64,000 nucleotides of DNA from Dyella silvatica (GTDB lineage: Bacteria > Pseudomonadota > Gammaproteobacteria > Xanthomonadales > Rhodanobacteraceae), in contig NZ_JAPDPE010000006.1 in NCBI RefSeq assembly GCF_026283955.1, positions 1 through 64,000 on the forward strand, given 5' to 3'. Position numbers and translations under genes: made by a program. Each line of letters starts with the position of its first letter. Within the stretch, counting starts at the first letter, position 1. The notes beneath the pieces were generated by a model. It did no database searches and was not told the origin of the DNA. It saw only the letters and a program-made list of their open reading frames with translations. Shown here one piece after another: positions 46,601 to 54,260 of this stretch.

Positions 46601-47833
46601 TTAAACCGAGCGGGTCGCCTCAACCGGCGGTACGCGTGCTGCGCGCATGGCCGGTGCCAGCACCGAGCCCTGGCCGAGCAAGAGCAAAACGATCACCCCG
46701 GTAATGACGTACAGCGGCGATAGCCTGGCCATCTCGAACTGCTTCATCAGCCACAGATTCATGCCCATCGCCAACAACGCGCCGACCAGCACACCGCCCA
46801 GGCCAATCAACAGATTCTCGGTCAGGAAGTATGTGAGGATGTCGTTCTTGGTGGCGCCCAGGGCGCGTCGCACGCCGATCTGTTTGCGTCGCTGACCGAC
46901 CCAGAAACTGGTCAGGCCGACGATGCCTGCGGCGGTAATCCCCAGCAGCACCACGCAGATGATGCCCATCAAGATCGCCATGCCGCGATCGCTCTTGTAG
47001 GCATCCTGGCGCACCATGGCAAAGCTGCGCACGCCGCGTTCGCTGGGTAGCACGCGCATCCGGTTGGCCTTGAACAAGGCCTCAGGCGCAGCTTTCAACA
47101 CACTGGCGAGCTGCCCCGGTTTGCTGCGGATCAGATAGGTGGTGAAGTTACCGGTGAGCTGTACCGGCAATAGGGTGGAGTTGGCTTCGAAGTTATCGGC
47201 GAAGCCGCCCTTCCACGGCACCTGCAGCCGCTCGACGATACCGACCACGGTGCTGGGTGGCGTGCCATCAGACAGATAGATCTGCTTACCCAGCGCCGAG
47301 CTGCCCGGAAAAAGCTTGTCGGACAGCGCCTTGGTTACCATGACGGTCGGCGAGAACTGAAACTTCTTGGGATCGATGGCGACCACTTCGTCCGGCCGAA
47401 AATTGCGTCCGGCAATCAGCTTGGCCCCCATCGTGGCCAGCGCGTGATCGTCGACGAAATATTGCGTCGTTTGAGCTGCCGGCTTTTTCATCTCGGGATT
47501 GAGCCGGACGCCGGTCGACCAGCCGCCGCCACGCAACGGGTAGGAATTGGTCGCCAGCGCGTCCTGTACGCCGGGCAATTGGCGCAATACCTGGAGGTCG
47601 GCTTTGATCAACGGCTCGGATGCGTTTTCGTCGGACAAGCCGACCCACATGTTTTGTATCGCCATCAAATCGGTTTCGATCATGCCGGTGGAGCGTGAAA
47701 TCCGCTCCACTCGCTGCTGAATGATGAACAAGGCATTGCAGACGATGGCCAGGGTCAGGGCGATCTGCAGGGCAATCAGAAAGGTGCCGGCCTTGTGGCG
47801 TTTGAGTGCGGCGAGTATCGGTTGGATCTGCAT
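46601..47833 (-). CDS. MacB/FtsX-type ABC permease, pair 1 member B
   Basis: A 410-residue permease starting MQIQPILAALKRHKAGTFLIALQIALTLAIVCNALFIIQQRV. The periplasmic domain includes GAKLIAGRNFRPDEV and LFPGSSALGKQIYLSDG; the FtsX part is FWVGQRRKQIGVRRALGATKNDILTYF, ending AMRAARVPPVEATRSV. Subtype I, very close to the gene at 44035. It lies 16 nt after partner A. With the ATPase and adaptor upstream it is the first complete permease pair of the array. Confidence 0.92.
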   Translation of the reverse strand: MQIQPILAALKRHKAGTFLIALQIALTLAIVCNALFIIQQRVERISRSTGMIETDLMAIQNMWVGLSDENASEPLIKADLQVLRQLPGVQDALATNSYPLRGGGWSTGVRLNPEMKKPAAQTTQYFVDDHALATMGAKLIAGRNFRPDEVVAIDPKKFQFSPTVMVTKALSDKLFPGSSALGKQIYLSDGTPPSTVVGIVERLQVPWKGGFADNFEANSTLLPVQLTGNFTTYLIRSKPGQLASVLKAAPEALFKANRMRVLPSERGVRSFAMVRQDAYKSDRGMAILMGIICVVLLGITAAGIVGLTSFWVGQRRKQIGVRRALGATKNDILTYFLTENLLIGLGGVLVGALLAMGMNLWLMKQFEMARLSPLYVITGVIVLLLLGQGSVLAPAMRAARVPPVEATRSV

Positions 47834-47849
47834 GTTGATGGCTCCGCGC

Positions 47850-49157
47850 TCAGTTGGATTTCAGTTGCCAGGCCGGCTGCACTTGCGCCGCCCGCCAGGT
47901 GGGATAAAACGCCGCCATCACCGTGGCCAACACCGCCACCAGCAAGGTCAAGGCCACCAACGAAGCATCCAGCGTGGCAAGCCGCGCCACTTTGGGATCG
48001 AACACCCAGGACACGCCGACCACCCCTAAGCCGGTCAACAGCAAGCCGAGCAAGCCACCGGCCAGGCCGACCGTACCGGCCTCGATCAGAAACTGTCCGT
48101 AGATCTCGCGGCGTGAGGCACCCAGCGCACGGCGCACGCCGATCTCGGCGGCACGGCGCATGAACTTGGCCAGCAGCAGCCCGACGGTATTGACCAGGCA
48201 GATCAGCAAGAACGCCAGCGCCACCAGCAAGGAGATCTTCGACTCCGGCGGCACCACCTTTTGAAACTCCAGCCACTCCTGCACATTGCGCAGACGCACA
48301 TTGGGCGGCCAGCGGAAACGCCCTGCACGCTGTTGCTCGGCGGCGTAGCCTTGCAGTGAACGCAGATAGGCATCCGCATCGGCCTTGCTGCTCGCCTCGA
48401 CCCAGTACTGCGCCCAGATGCACTCCGAGTGCAGCCACGCGTCCCAGCCATCGCCTGAATTCTTATTGCAGTTGTTATTGCCGGCGGTGCCCATCTTCAG
48501 TTCGATGGCGCGGGTGAACGGGATAAACAAATCCACCGGATCATCAAAGCCGGAGGTGTTGACCGGATCGAAGAACAGCGGTTGCGGATTCCAGCTATCC
48601 ATCACGCCGGTAATCCGATAGTTGCGCCCATCGATATTGATCTCGCGCCCGACGCTGTTGGCGCCGTTGAATAATTTGTCGTTGATCGCCCGGGCGATCA
48701 CCACCACGGCCGCATGCCCGTCGTCCTCGGCCGCGCCCCAGCCGCTGCCGTACAGAAACGGGATATCGAACATCGGAAAAGCGTCGCCATAGACCGCATA
48801 ACTATTGACGTTGAAAGGCAATAGATGGGCATCGGCGGGAATGACCGAGGGGCCTACCGGATACATCGCGGTCTGCCGCCTGGCCTTGTGTGCAGCCATC
48901 AGGCCGATCACATCGGTATAGCTCAGCGAACTGCTGGGCTCGCCATTCTTGGTGTCTTCCGGGCCCCAGTTATCGATCTGCACAGCGAACAGTTGCGACG
49001 ATTTTTCGGGAATCGGATTGTTTGAGGTGGCGCGAAAAACCGCGTACGTAGTCATCGACGCGGCCACCCCAAAGCCGATCGCCATCACCATCAGCGCGGT
49101 CAGAATCGGATTGCGGCGCAGGCTACGCAGGCCAAGCTGAAAGTAATAAGCAAACAT
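47850..49157 (-). CDS. MacB/FtsX-type ABC permease, pair 1 member A
   Basis: A 435-residue permease starting MFAYYFQLGLRSLRRNPILTALMVMAIGFGVAASMTTYAVF. The periplasmic domain has NNPIPEKSSQLFAVQIDNWGP and FPMFDIPFLYGSGWGAAEDD. EWLEFQKVVPPESKISLLVALAF leads into the second helix, then LLAKFMRRAAEIGVRRALGASRREIYGQ and the end VQPAWQLKSN. This is the best intact reference for the deleted paralogue at 45294-46539. Subtype I; it is the first permease after the ATPase. Confidence 0.92.
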   Translation of the reverse strand: MFAYYFQLGLRSLRRNPILTALMVMAIGFGVAASMTTYAVFRATSNNPIPEKSSQLFAVQIDNWGPEDTKNGEPSSSLSYTDVIGLMAAHKARRQTAMYPVGPSVIPADAHLLPFNVNSYAVYGDAFPMFDIPFLYGSGWGAAEDDGHAAVVVIARAINDKLFNGANSVGREINIDGRNYRITGVMDSWNPQPLFFDPVNTSGFDDPVDLFIPFTRAIELKMGTAGNNNCNKNSGDGWDAWLHSECIWAQYWVEASSKADADAYLRSLQGYAAEQQRAGRFRWPPNVRLRNVQEWLEFQKVVPPESKISLLVALAFLLICLVNTVGLLLAKFMRRAAEIGVRRALGASRREIYGQFLIEAGTVGLAGGLLGLLLTGLGVVGVSWVFDPKVARLATLDASLVALTLLVAVLATVMAAFYPTWRAAQVQPAWQLKSN

Positions 49158-49194
49158 GAAAGTCTCGAATGACTGAAGCGGTTACTCTCCCCCA

Positions 49195-49221
49195 CTCTTC
49201 CCCGGCAGCGCCGGGGAAGAG
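49195..49221. other. Intercistronic hairpin after the ATPase gene
   Basis: CTCTTCCCCGGC (49195-49206) pairs perfectly with GCCGGGGAAGAG (49210-49221), a 12-bp stem with a 3-nt loop between the ATPase stop and the first permease start. No T-run. It could set the ratio of ATPase to permease transcripts. Confidence 0.55.
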
Positions 49222-49230
49222 GCCCTTCGG

Positions 49231-49956
49231 TCAGCGCCCGTGAGTGGCGTCGGCCACCTGTGCCACATGCGCGTGGAAGCGCGGGTCTTCCGCCAGGTCG
49301 ACCACCTGACCGTCGATGACGTGCACATTGCGCTGCGCGCGTGCGGCCAGTTCCGGGTCATGCGTCACCATCACGATGGTGGCGCCTTCGCGGTGGATCT
49401 CTTCGAGCAGCTCCATCACGCTGCGCGCCATCTGGGTATCCAGGTTGCCGGTCGGTTCGTCGGCGAGCAGCAGACGCGGTGAACCGGCCAAGGCACGGGC
49501 AATCGCCACGCGCTGTTGCTGACCACCGGACAGCTCGGCCGGATAGTGCTTGGCACGCGAGGCCAGGCCAACACGCTCCAGCGATTCCATGATGCGTTTT
49601 TTGCGTTCGGCGGCCTTCATGCCGCGATAGCGCAACGGCACTTCGACATTGTCGAACACATTGAGATCGGGAATCAGGTTGAACGCCTGGAAGATGAAGC
49701 CAATCTTCTCGTTGCGAATTTTTGAGCGCGCGTTGTCATTCAAATGGCTCACTTCGACGCCATCGAGGTGGTACTCGCCACCGGTGAACGTTTCCAACAA
49801 ACCGGCGATGGTGAGAAAGGTCGTCTTGCCCGAGCCGGAGGGGCCGGTCACGGCGACAAACTCGCCTTCTTTCACATCGATATTGAAATCGCGCAGCGCA
49901 TAGGTCTCCACTACTTCGGTGCGGTAGACCTTGGACAGGTGAGTCATCTTGAGCAT
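49231..49956 (-). CDS. ABC transporter ATP-binding protein, MacB/LolD type
   Basis: A 241-residue ATPase: Walker A GPSGSGKTT, Q-loop FQAFNLIPDLNVFDNVEVPL, signature LSGGQQQRVAIARAL, Walker B LLLADEPTGNLD and H-loop VTHDPE. The insertion and Q-loop context are those of MacB/LolD/FtsE-type systems that drive periplasmic mechanotransmission. The start at 49956 follows AAGGA at 7 nt; the longer frame to 50058 adds a Pro-rich non-family leader. It is the only ATPase gene beside ten permease genes, so it is presumably shared by all pairs. Confidence 0.93.
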   Translation of the reverse strand: MLKMTHLSKVYRTEVVETYALRDFNIDVKEGEFVAVTGPSGSGKTTFLTIAGLLETFTGGEYHLDGVEVSHLNDNARSKIRNEKIGFIFQAFNLIPDLNVFDNVEVPLRYRGMKAAERKKRIMESLERVGLASRAKHYPAELSGGQQQRVAIARALAGSPRLLLADEPTGNLDTQMARSVMELLEEIHREGATIVMVTHDPELAARAQRNVHVIDGQVVDLAEDPRFHAHVAQVADATHGR

Positions 49957-49988
49957 GGCTGAATCCTTCGGTGGTGGTTTTTTTAACT

Positions 49989-50012
49989 CCTCTCCCGCTG
50001 TGCCGGGAGAGG
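49989..50012. other. Intercistronic GC hairpin
   Basis: CCTCTCCCG (49989-49997) pairs with CGGGAGAGG (50004-50012), loop 6 nt, between adaptor and ATPase genes. A second stem, GGCTCCCT/AGGGAGCC, lies near 50091-50119. Confidence 0.45.
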
Positions 50013-50125
50013 TTGGAAAGGGTGAGGCGGATTGTTCCGGTATTCGGCGAACCTGCACCCTTCCCAGCCCTCCCCTGCATGTCCCGAAAGGGGGCTCCCT
50101 TCGGTCGCAGAAGAGGGAGCCATGA

Positions 50126-51394
50126 TTAGCGGCTGATCGCGACGCGTGCCGCAGCTTTGAAACTATCGGTACCGGAGACCACGATGCGGTCGCCTTCTTT
50201 CAGACCGTCGAGAATCTCCACTTTGTCGATGCTGTTGGCACCGACGCGTATCGGGTGCTTCTCGGCAACACCGTCGCGCACCAGGTAGGCATAGCTGCCA
50301 CCGGATTCGTCGACGAAGGAGCCGCGTTGCACGGTGAGCACGTTGTCGCGTTTGTCGAGCAGGATGCGCACGGACAAGCGCTGGTTCTGGCGCAGCTGTT
50401 TAGGCGTCTCGCCGTCGAAGCGCAGGCGCGCTGCCACTTCGCCATTGACCACTTCGGGCGAGATCGCGCTGACCAGGCCCTTCCAGGTATTGCCGTTGCC
50501 GGTGATTTCGCCACCCATGCCGATACCCAGGTCGCGGGCAAAACTTTCCGGTACTTTCATCTCGACCACCAGCGCGGACAGATCGATCACGCTGAGCAGT
50601 TGCGCATCTTTGGCCACGGTGGCGCGTTCGGCGATGAACAACTGACCCACCTGGCCATCGACCGGCGAGCGCACATTGAGGTCATCGACCTGGCGCAGCA
50701 AATCCTTCACCAGCAGCGTCTGGCGCTCGAAGGCGAGTTTCTTCGATTGAATATCGAAGTTCTGGCTGTCGCCATCCATGCCCAGATCGGTCTTGGCATG
50801 ACGGGTGGTGATCTGGGCCTTCTGCAGGGTGTCCTTGGCCTTGTCCACATCGCGGCTTGGCACCGCGCCCTGGGCAAAGGCTTTCTCGTAACGACTCAGA
50901 TCGCTGTTGGCGGATTTTTCATCGATCTGCGCGTTATCCAGCGCCTTCTGCAACTCGCCACGCTTTTTGCGGGCGTCGATCTGGGCGCGTTTGTAATCCA
51001 CTTCCATCGCGTCGGCGGCGCTTTGTTCTTGCGCCAGCTTGTTGGTCAGCTCGGGGCTGACGATGCTCGCCAGCACCTGGTCTTTCTTGACCGAATCGCC
51101 GGCATGCACCTTCAAGGTCACCGCACCGCCTGAGGTCGCATACAGGGTGGGGCTGACCGCCGCTACCACCTTGCCTTCGGCAGCGATGTCGCGCACAAAC
51201 AAGCCACGCTCGACCACGCCGAAGGTGAGCCGGGAACTGCTCACCGAGGCATCGGCAGAAAACAGGCGGCTGGCCTGCGGCAGCACCAGCGCCAACACGG
51301 CCAGCACGGCGACGCCGCCGCCGATCATGAGCAGACGCTTACGAGTGGGTTTGACCTCGACCAGGCGGTCTTGAGCGGAGGTATCGCGAATCAT
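50126..51394 (-). CDS. Periplasmic adaptor (MacA/HlyD-type membrane fusion protein)
   Basis: A 422-residue protein with one N-terminal membrane helix (LLMIGGGVAVLAVLALVLPQ), a split lipoyl domain (SGGAVTLKVHAGDSVKKDQVLASI, then NVRSPVDGQVGQLFIAERATVAKDAQLLSVIDL), a long coiled-coil hairpin between them (about 115-235), and beta-barrel and membrane-proximal domains ending DGLKEGDRIVVSGTDSFKAAARVAIS. It links inner-membrane permeases to an outer-membrane channel; no TolC-like gene is in the window. It is the first gene of the array, 34-45 nt downstream of a perfect sigma54 promoter. Confidence 0.93.
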   Translation of the reverse strand: MIRDTSAQDRLVEVKPTRKRLLMIGGGVAVLAVLALVLPQASRLFSADASVSSSRLTFGVVERGLFVRDIAAEGKVVAAVSPTLYATSGGAVTLKVHAGDSVKKDQVLASIVSPELTNKLAQEQSAADAMEVDYKRAQIDARKKRGELQKALDNAQIDEKSANSDLSRYEKAFAQGAVPSRDVDKAKDTLQKAQITTRHAKTDLGMDGDSQNFDIQSKKLAFERQTLLVKDLLRQVDDLNVRSPVDGQVGQLFIAERATVAKDAQLLSVIDLSALVVEMKVPESFARDLGIGMGGEITGNGNTWKGLVSAISPEVVNGEVAARLRFDGETPKQLRQNQRLSVRILLDKRDNVLTVQRGSFVDESGGSYAYLVRDGVAEKHPIRVGANSIDKVEILDGLKEGDRIVVSGTDSFKAAARVAISR

Positions 51395-51438
51395 GGATGA
51401 GTCCCTAGCCGCAAGCAGTGCGGCCCCTGACCAGTATC

Positions 51439-51455
51439 AGCAAACGTCGTGCCAA
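51439..51455 (-). promoter_or_regulatory. Sigma54 (-24/-12) promoter of the transporter array
   Basis: On the minus strand 51455 to 51439 reads TTGGCACGACGTTTGCT, matching YTGGCACG-N4-TTGCW exactly. GG and GC are 10 nt apart, as required. Transcription should start near 51428, shortly before the adaptor ATG at 51394. Confidence 0.9.
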
Positions 51456-51520
51456 CCTGGAAAGGTCAAGATAGACTCAATAATTCAATGCCTTACAAAC
51501 ATCGCGGGCGAGACGGCCAC

Positions 51521-51562
51521 TGTCCGCGGACAATCTCACGGACAGGCGGACATTGTCCGCCT
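51521..51562 (-). promoter_or_regulatory. Two palindromic activator sites upstream of the sigma54 promoter
   Basis: TGTCCGCGGACA (51521-51532) is a perfect 12-bp palindrome. AGGCGGACATTGTCCGCCT (51544-51562) is a perfect 9-1-9 palindrome with the same TGTCCGC half-site. They sit about 95 and 125 nt upstream of the expected start, ideal for an NtrC-type activator; the one at 31579-32934 is the obvious candidate. Confidence 0.8.
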
Positions 51563-51570
51563 GCGGACGC

Positions 51571-52083
51571 TTAGCCGCCGGGCTGTTCCAGCGGCAACGC
51601 CTCGGCTCGCGCCACCTCGCAGGCAATGCCTTTGCCCAGCGATGAGAGCTGTGGCGGCATCACCGCGCTGACGATGTTGAGGCCTGCCAGGCGGCGGTGC
51701 TGAAACGCCATCACCGAGGCACTGGCCAGGCGAAAGGGATGCTGTACGCGGCGGTGCGCTGGTGCGGTCAATGGATCACCACTGGCAAGCAAGGCATCCC
51801 AGGCGAGATAGTCGGTATCCGGCAAAAGATGCAGCCGCGCGCGCAGGCGCCCTTGCGCATCCACGCATTCGATCCACTCGCGCGGACCATCGGCATGGAC
51901 GTCACTGGCGGCGACCAACCAGCAGGTGTGCAGCAGGGGTTCCAGCTCGGCGCGCTCGACCAGCCAGCCCGGCGCCAGCATCTGGGCAGGCGCCGGCTTG
52001 GCACGCGATGGCAGATACAACACGCTGCCCAGCAAGGGCAGGTACGCCAGCAACGACTCCGGCGTCATGCGAAAACCAGCCAA
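51571..52083 (-). CDS. Hypothetical protein next to hemP
   Basis: A 170-residue protein without signal peptide or recognised domain; it is moderately rich in Leu/Ala/Pro with Trp/His-containing segments (LEPLLHTCWLVAASDVH, WIECVDAQGRLRARLHLLPD, HRRVQHPFRLASASVMAFQHRRLAG). It lies directly downstream of the Fur-controlled hemP gene on the same strand, so a role in heme or iron use is plausible but not shown. The listed start is TTG, 11 nt after AAAGGAG; ATG 52068 is the alternative. The ribosome site sits in a small hairpin. Confidence 0.6.
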   Translation of the reverse strand: MAGFRMTPESLLAYLPLLGSVLYLPSRAKPAPAQMLAPGWLVERAELEPLLHTCWLVAASDVHADGPREWIECVDAQGRLRARLHLLPDTDYLAWDALLASGDPLTAPAHRRVQHPFRLASASVMAFQHRRLAGLNIVSAVMPPQLSSLGKGIACEVARAEALPLEQPGG

Positions 52084-52094
52084 ACATCATCGTG

Positions 52095-52110
52095 CTCCTT
52101 TCAAAAGGAG
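52095..52110 (-). promoter_or_regulatory. Hairpin enclosing a Shine-Dalgarno sequence
   Basis: On the minus strand CTCCTTT-TG-AAAGGAG forms a 7-bp stem in which the 3' arm is the ribosome site of the following gene. Pairing would hide the site. It may be chance, given that the anti-SD sequence is short. Confidence 0.35.
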
Positions 52111-52253
52111 ACCCGGCTGGCGACGGGTCCGGCCAGAGCACCGGACGCGCCGCACTGGCGATAGGCCAAAGATGGGGCCGACCGGGGAAGTCGGCTTGGA
52201 ACGACCTCGAAGGATCCGGCCAGGCCAGCCAAGGGCATCCGTGCCCCAGCGAG

Positions 52254-52481
52254 CTACTTGGTAAGAATCAGTTTGTCGTTACGGGTCAGGCGCAGGTGGT
52301 ACTCGCTGCCCTGATGCTGGATCACCAGCTCGCGCGCGCCTTCCAGCAAGGCCTGACTGGAAATGCGCCGGGCCAGCGTGGTCACGCCGGTCGCAGCGGG
52401 TTTATTAAGGCTCAACAAACGCAAAAGACGGGCCGGCGCTTCAACGTGTGCAGACGACAAGGACAAGGTAGACATCGACAT
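52254..52481 (-). CDS. hemP: Hemin uptake protein HemP
   Basis: A 75-residue protein with the HemP-family C-terminus: RRISSQALLEGARELVIQHQGSEYHLRLTRNDKLILTK, ending in the diagnostic RLTR..KLILTK. HemP proteins are small and occur at the head of heme-uptake operons, where in some bacteria they act as activators of the heme receptor gene. A Fur box lies 36-54 nt upstream. No heme receptor is adjacent here; the only neighbour in the transcript is an unknown gene. ATG 52481 and 52475 are both possible starts. Confidence 0.88.
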   Translation of the reverse strand: MSMSTLSLSSAHVEAPARLLRLLSLNKPAATGVTTLARRISSQALLEGARELVIQHQGSEYHLRLTRNDKLILTK

Positions 52482-52516
52482 GTGAGGTTCCGCAATCAGC
52501 CAAGGGCGAAGTTGAT

Positions 52517-52535
52517 GATAATGATTCTCATTTGA
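52517..52535 (-). promoter_or_regulatory. Fur box upstream of hemP
   Basis: GATAATGATTCTCATTTGA (plus strand) matches the Fur consensus GATAATGATAATCATTATC at 14 of 19 positions and contains the near-palindromic core AATGATTCTCATT. It overlaps the expected hemP promoter, so repression by iron-loaded Fur is expected. Confidence 0.85.
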
Positions 52536-52611
52536 TAGTCAACACCTATAGCCGCGATAGCCGCACCCCATCGCCGCGGCTCAGCCAGCTGGCCCTTGCA
52601 CCCGACATGGC

Positions 52612-53580
52612 CTAAGCGACGATCTGCTCGATCCGCCGCAACACCGCGGCGTCCAGCCTTGGCAGCAGCTCCAGCGCGGCAAAGTTCTGCTCCAACTGCT
52701 CCAGCCGGCTAGCGCCCAGCATCACGGTGGACACATGGGGGTTGGTCAGGCACCAGGCGATGGCCAGCTGCGCCAGGGGCACGCCAAGCTCATCGGCGAT
52801 GGGTTGCAGTTGGCGCACCTTGGCGATGCGTTGATCGCCCTGCCCTAGCGCGCCGGTACGCAGCCACTCGTAACCCGGCTGCGCCAATCGGGCATCCGCC
52901 GGCACACCATCGTTGTATTTACCGGTCAGTACGCCCGATGCCAGCGGCGACCAAATGGTGGTGCCCATGCCATACGCCTCATACAGCTCGGCATACTCCT
53001 GCTCGACCCGCCTGCGCTGCAGCAGGTTGTATTCGGGCTGCTCCATCGACGGCGCATACATATGGTTTTCCCGCGCGATGCGATGCGCCGCGTGAATCGC
53101 ATCAGCCGGCCATTCGCTGGTACCCCAGTACAACACTTTGCCCTGGCGTACCAAGGTATCCATGGCGGCAACGGTTTCTTCGATCGGCGTATCCGGATCG
53201 GGCCGATGACAGAAGTACAGATCCAGGTATTCCACCCGCAAGCGATGCAAGGCCTGATGACAAGCCTCGAGCACGTGCTTGCGCGAGAGCCCACGCTGGG
53301 TCGGCAGCGGATCTTTCACCGCGCCGAAATACACCTTGCTCGACACGCAATAGCTGTCGCGCGGAAAGCGCAGATCCGCCAGCACATCGCCCATCAAGGT
53401 CTCGGCGATACCGTTGTTATAGGTCTCGGCGTTGTCGAAAAAATTCACCCCGCGATCGTGCGCCAAAGCCAGCAGATCGCGGGCCAGCGAGCGCCCCACT
53501 TGCTGGCCGAAAGTCACCCAGGCGCCAAACGACAACGCGGACAGTTGCAGGCCGGTTTTACCAAGACGGCGATATTGCAT
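52612..53580 (-). CDS. Aldo/keto reductase, potassium-channel-beta / YghZ-like
   Basis: A 322-residue NADPH-dependent oxidoreductase with the complete catalytic set: Asp in FFDNAETY, Tyr in AETYNNG, Lys in VSSKVYF and His in YFCHRPDPDTP. The sequence GKVLYWGTSEWPADAI and the SPLASGVLTGKYNDG loop place it with the Kv-beta/YghZ group of AKRs, which reduce aldehydes such as methylglyoxal. It is a single gene with its own spacer on both sides. Physiological substrate unknown. Confidence 0.9.
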   Translation of the reverse strand: MQYRRLGKTGLQLSALSFGAWVTFGQQVGRSLARDLLALAHDRGVNFFDNAETYNNGIAETLMGDVLADLRFPRDSYCVSSKVYFGAVKDPLPTQRGLSRKHVLEACHQALHRLRVEYLDLYFCHRPDPDTPIEETVAAMDTLVRQGKVLYWGTSEWPADAIHAAHRIARENHMYAPSMEQPEYNLLQRRRVEQEYAELYEAYGMGTTIWSPLASGVLTGKYNDGVPADARLAQPGYEWLRTGALGQGDQRIAKVRQLQPIADELGVPLAQLAIAWCLTNPHVSTVMLGASRLEQLEQNFAALELLPRLDAAVLRRIEQIVA

Positions 53581-53749
53581 CAGGATGCTCCAGTAAGTTT
53601 AGGACAGCATGCCAAGAGCATCATGCCGCCGTCCATGTATTCCAGCGCCGGCCACGATCAAGCATGTTTCATCGGCGCTGGCTGGTTACACTGCGGCCTG
53701 GCCAGGCGAGTGACGGCCATCGATAGTCCATCGCAGCCCAGGGAGACGC

Positions 53750-54178
53750 ATGAACGCCAACGCACAGCCCAACTGGTATAGCCGCAACTGGAAATGGTTC
53801 GTCCCAGTCCTTTGTGTGTCGATCGTGGTACTGCTCGGCGCGGCGATGTTCGGCGTCATCTCGCTGGTCTTCGGCATGATGAAATCGTCCGATGCGTATC
53901 AGCAAGCCGTCATACGGGCCAGTGCCAACCCCGCCGTGGTGGCCGCGCTCGGTCAGCCGATTACCACCGGCTACTTCACCACCGGCAGCATTCAGACCTC
54001 CAACGACAATGGCGCGGCACAGTTGGCCATTCCGCTGAAAGGCAGCAAAGGCGAGGCGACGGTGTACCTCGTCGCCAAGGAAAACGCCGGCCACTGGACT
54101 TACTCGACACTTACTGTGTCGATCGCATCGACCAAGCAGCAAATCGACCTGCTGCAAGAAGGCAGCGACAGCCACTGA
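53750..54178 (+). CDS. Coa1-like membrane protein
   Basis: A 142-residue protein with one membrane helix near the N-terminus (WFVPVLCVSIVVLLGAAMFGVISLVFG) and an extracytoplasmic domain (SDAYQQAVIRASANPAVVAALGQPITTGYFTTGSIQTS then GEATVYLVAKENAGHW). That pattern is the bacterial cytochrome-oxidase-assembly-factor-1 (Coa1) family. In mitochondria Coa1 helps assemble oxidase subunit 1; the bacterial versions are mostly uncharacterised and often not near oxidase genes, as here. It ends at a bidirectional hairpin. Confidence 0.8.
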   Translation: MNANAQPNWYSRNWKWFVPVLCVSIVVLLGAAMFGVISLVFGMMKSSDAYQQAVIRASANPAVVAALGQPITTGYFTTGSIQTSNDNGAAQLAIPLKGSKGEATVYLVAKENAGHWTYSTLTVSIASTKQQIDLLQEGSDSH

Positions 54179-54218
54179 GCGGGTGCGCCATTGAGCGCAT
54201 ATGTTTAGACGTCCAAAC

Positions 54219-54242
54219 CGGGCCTGGATTTAACCAGGCCCG
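54219..54242. terminator. Bidirectional terminator hairpin
   Basis: CGGGCCTGG (54219-54227) pairs with CCAGGCCCG (54234-54242) around ATTTAA, between the convergent Coa1-like and beta-helix genes. T-runs are short. Confidence 0.6.
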
Positions 54243-54260
54243 GCGCACAACGATCCCAGC

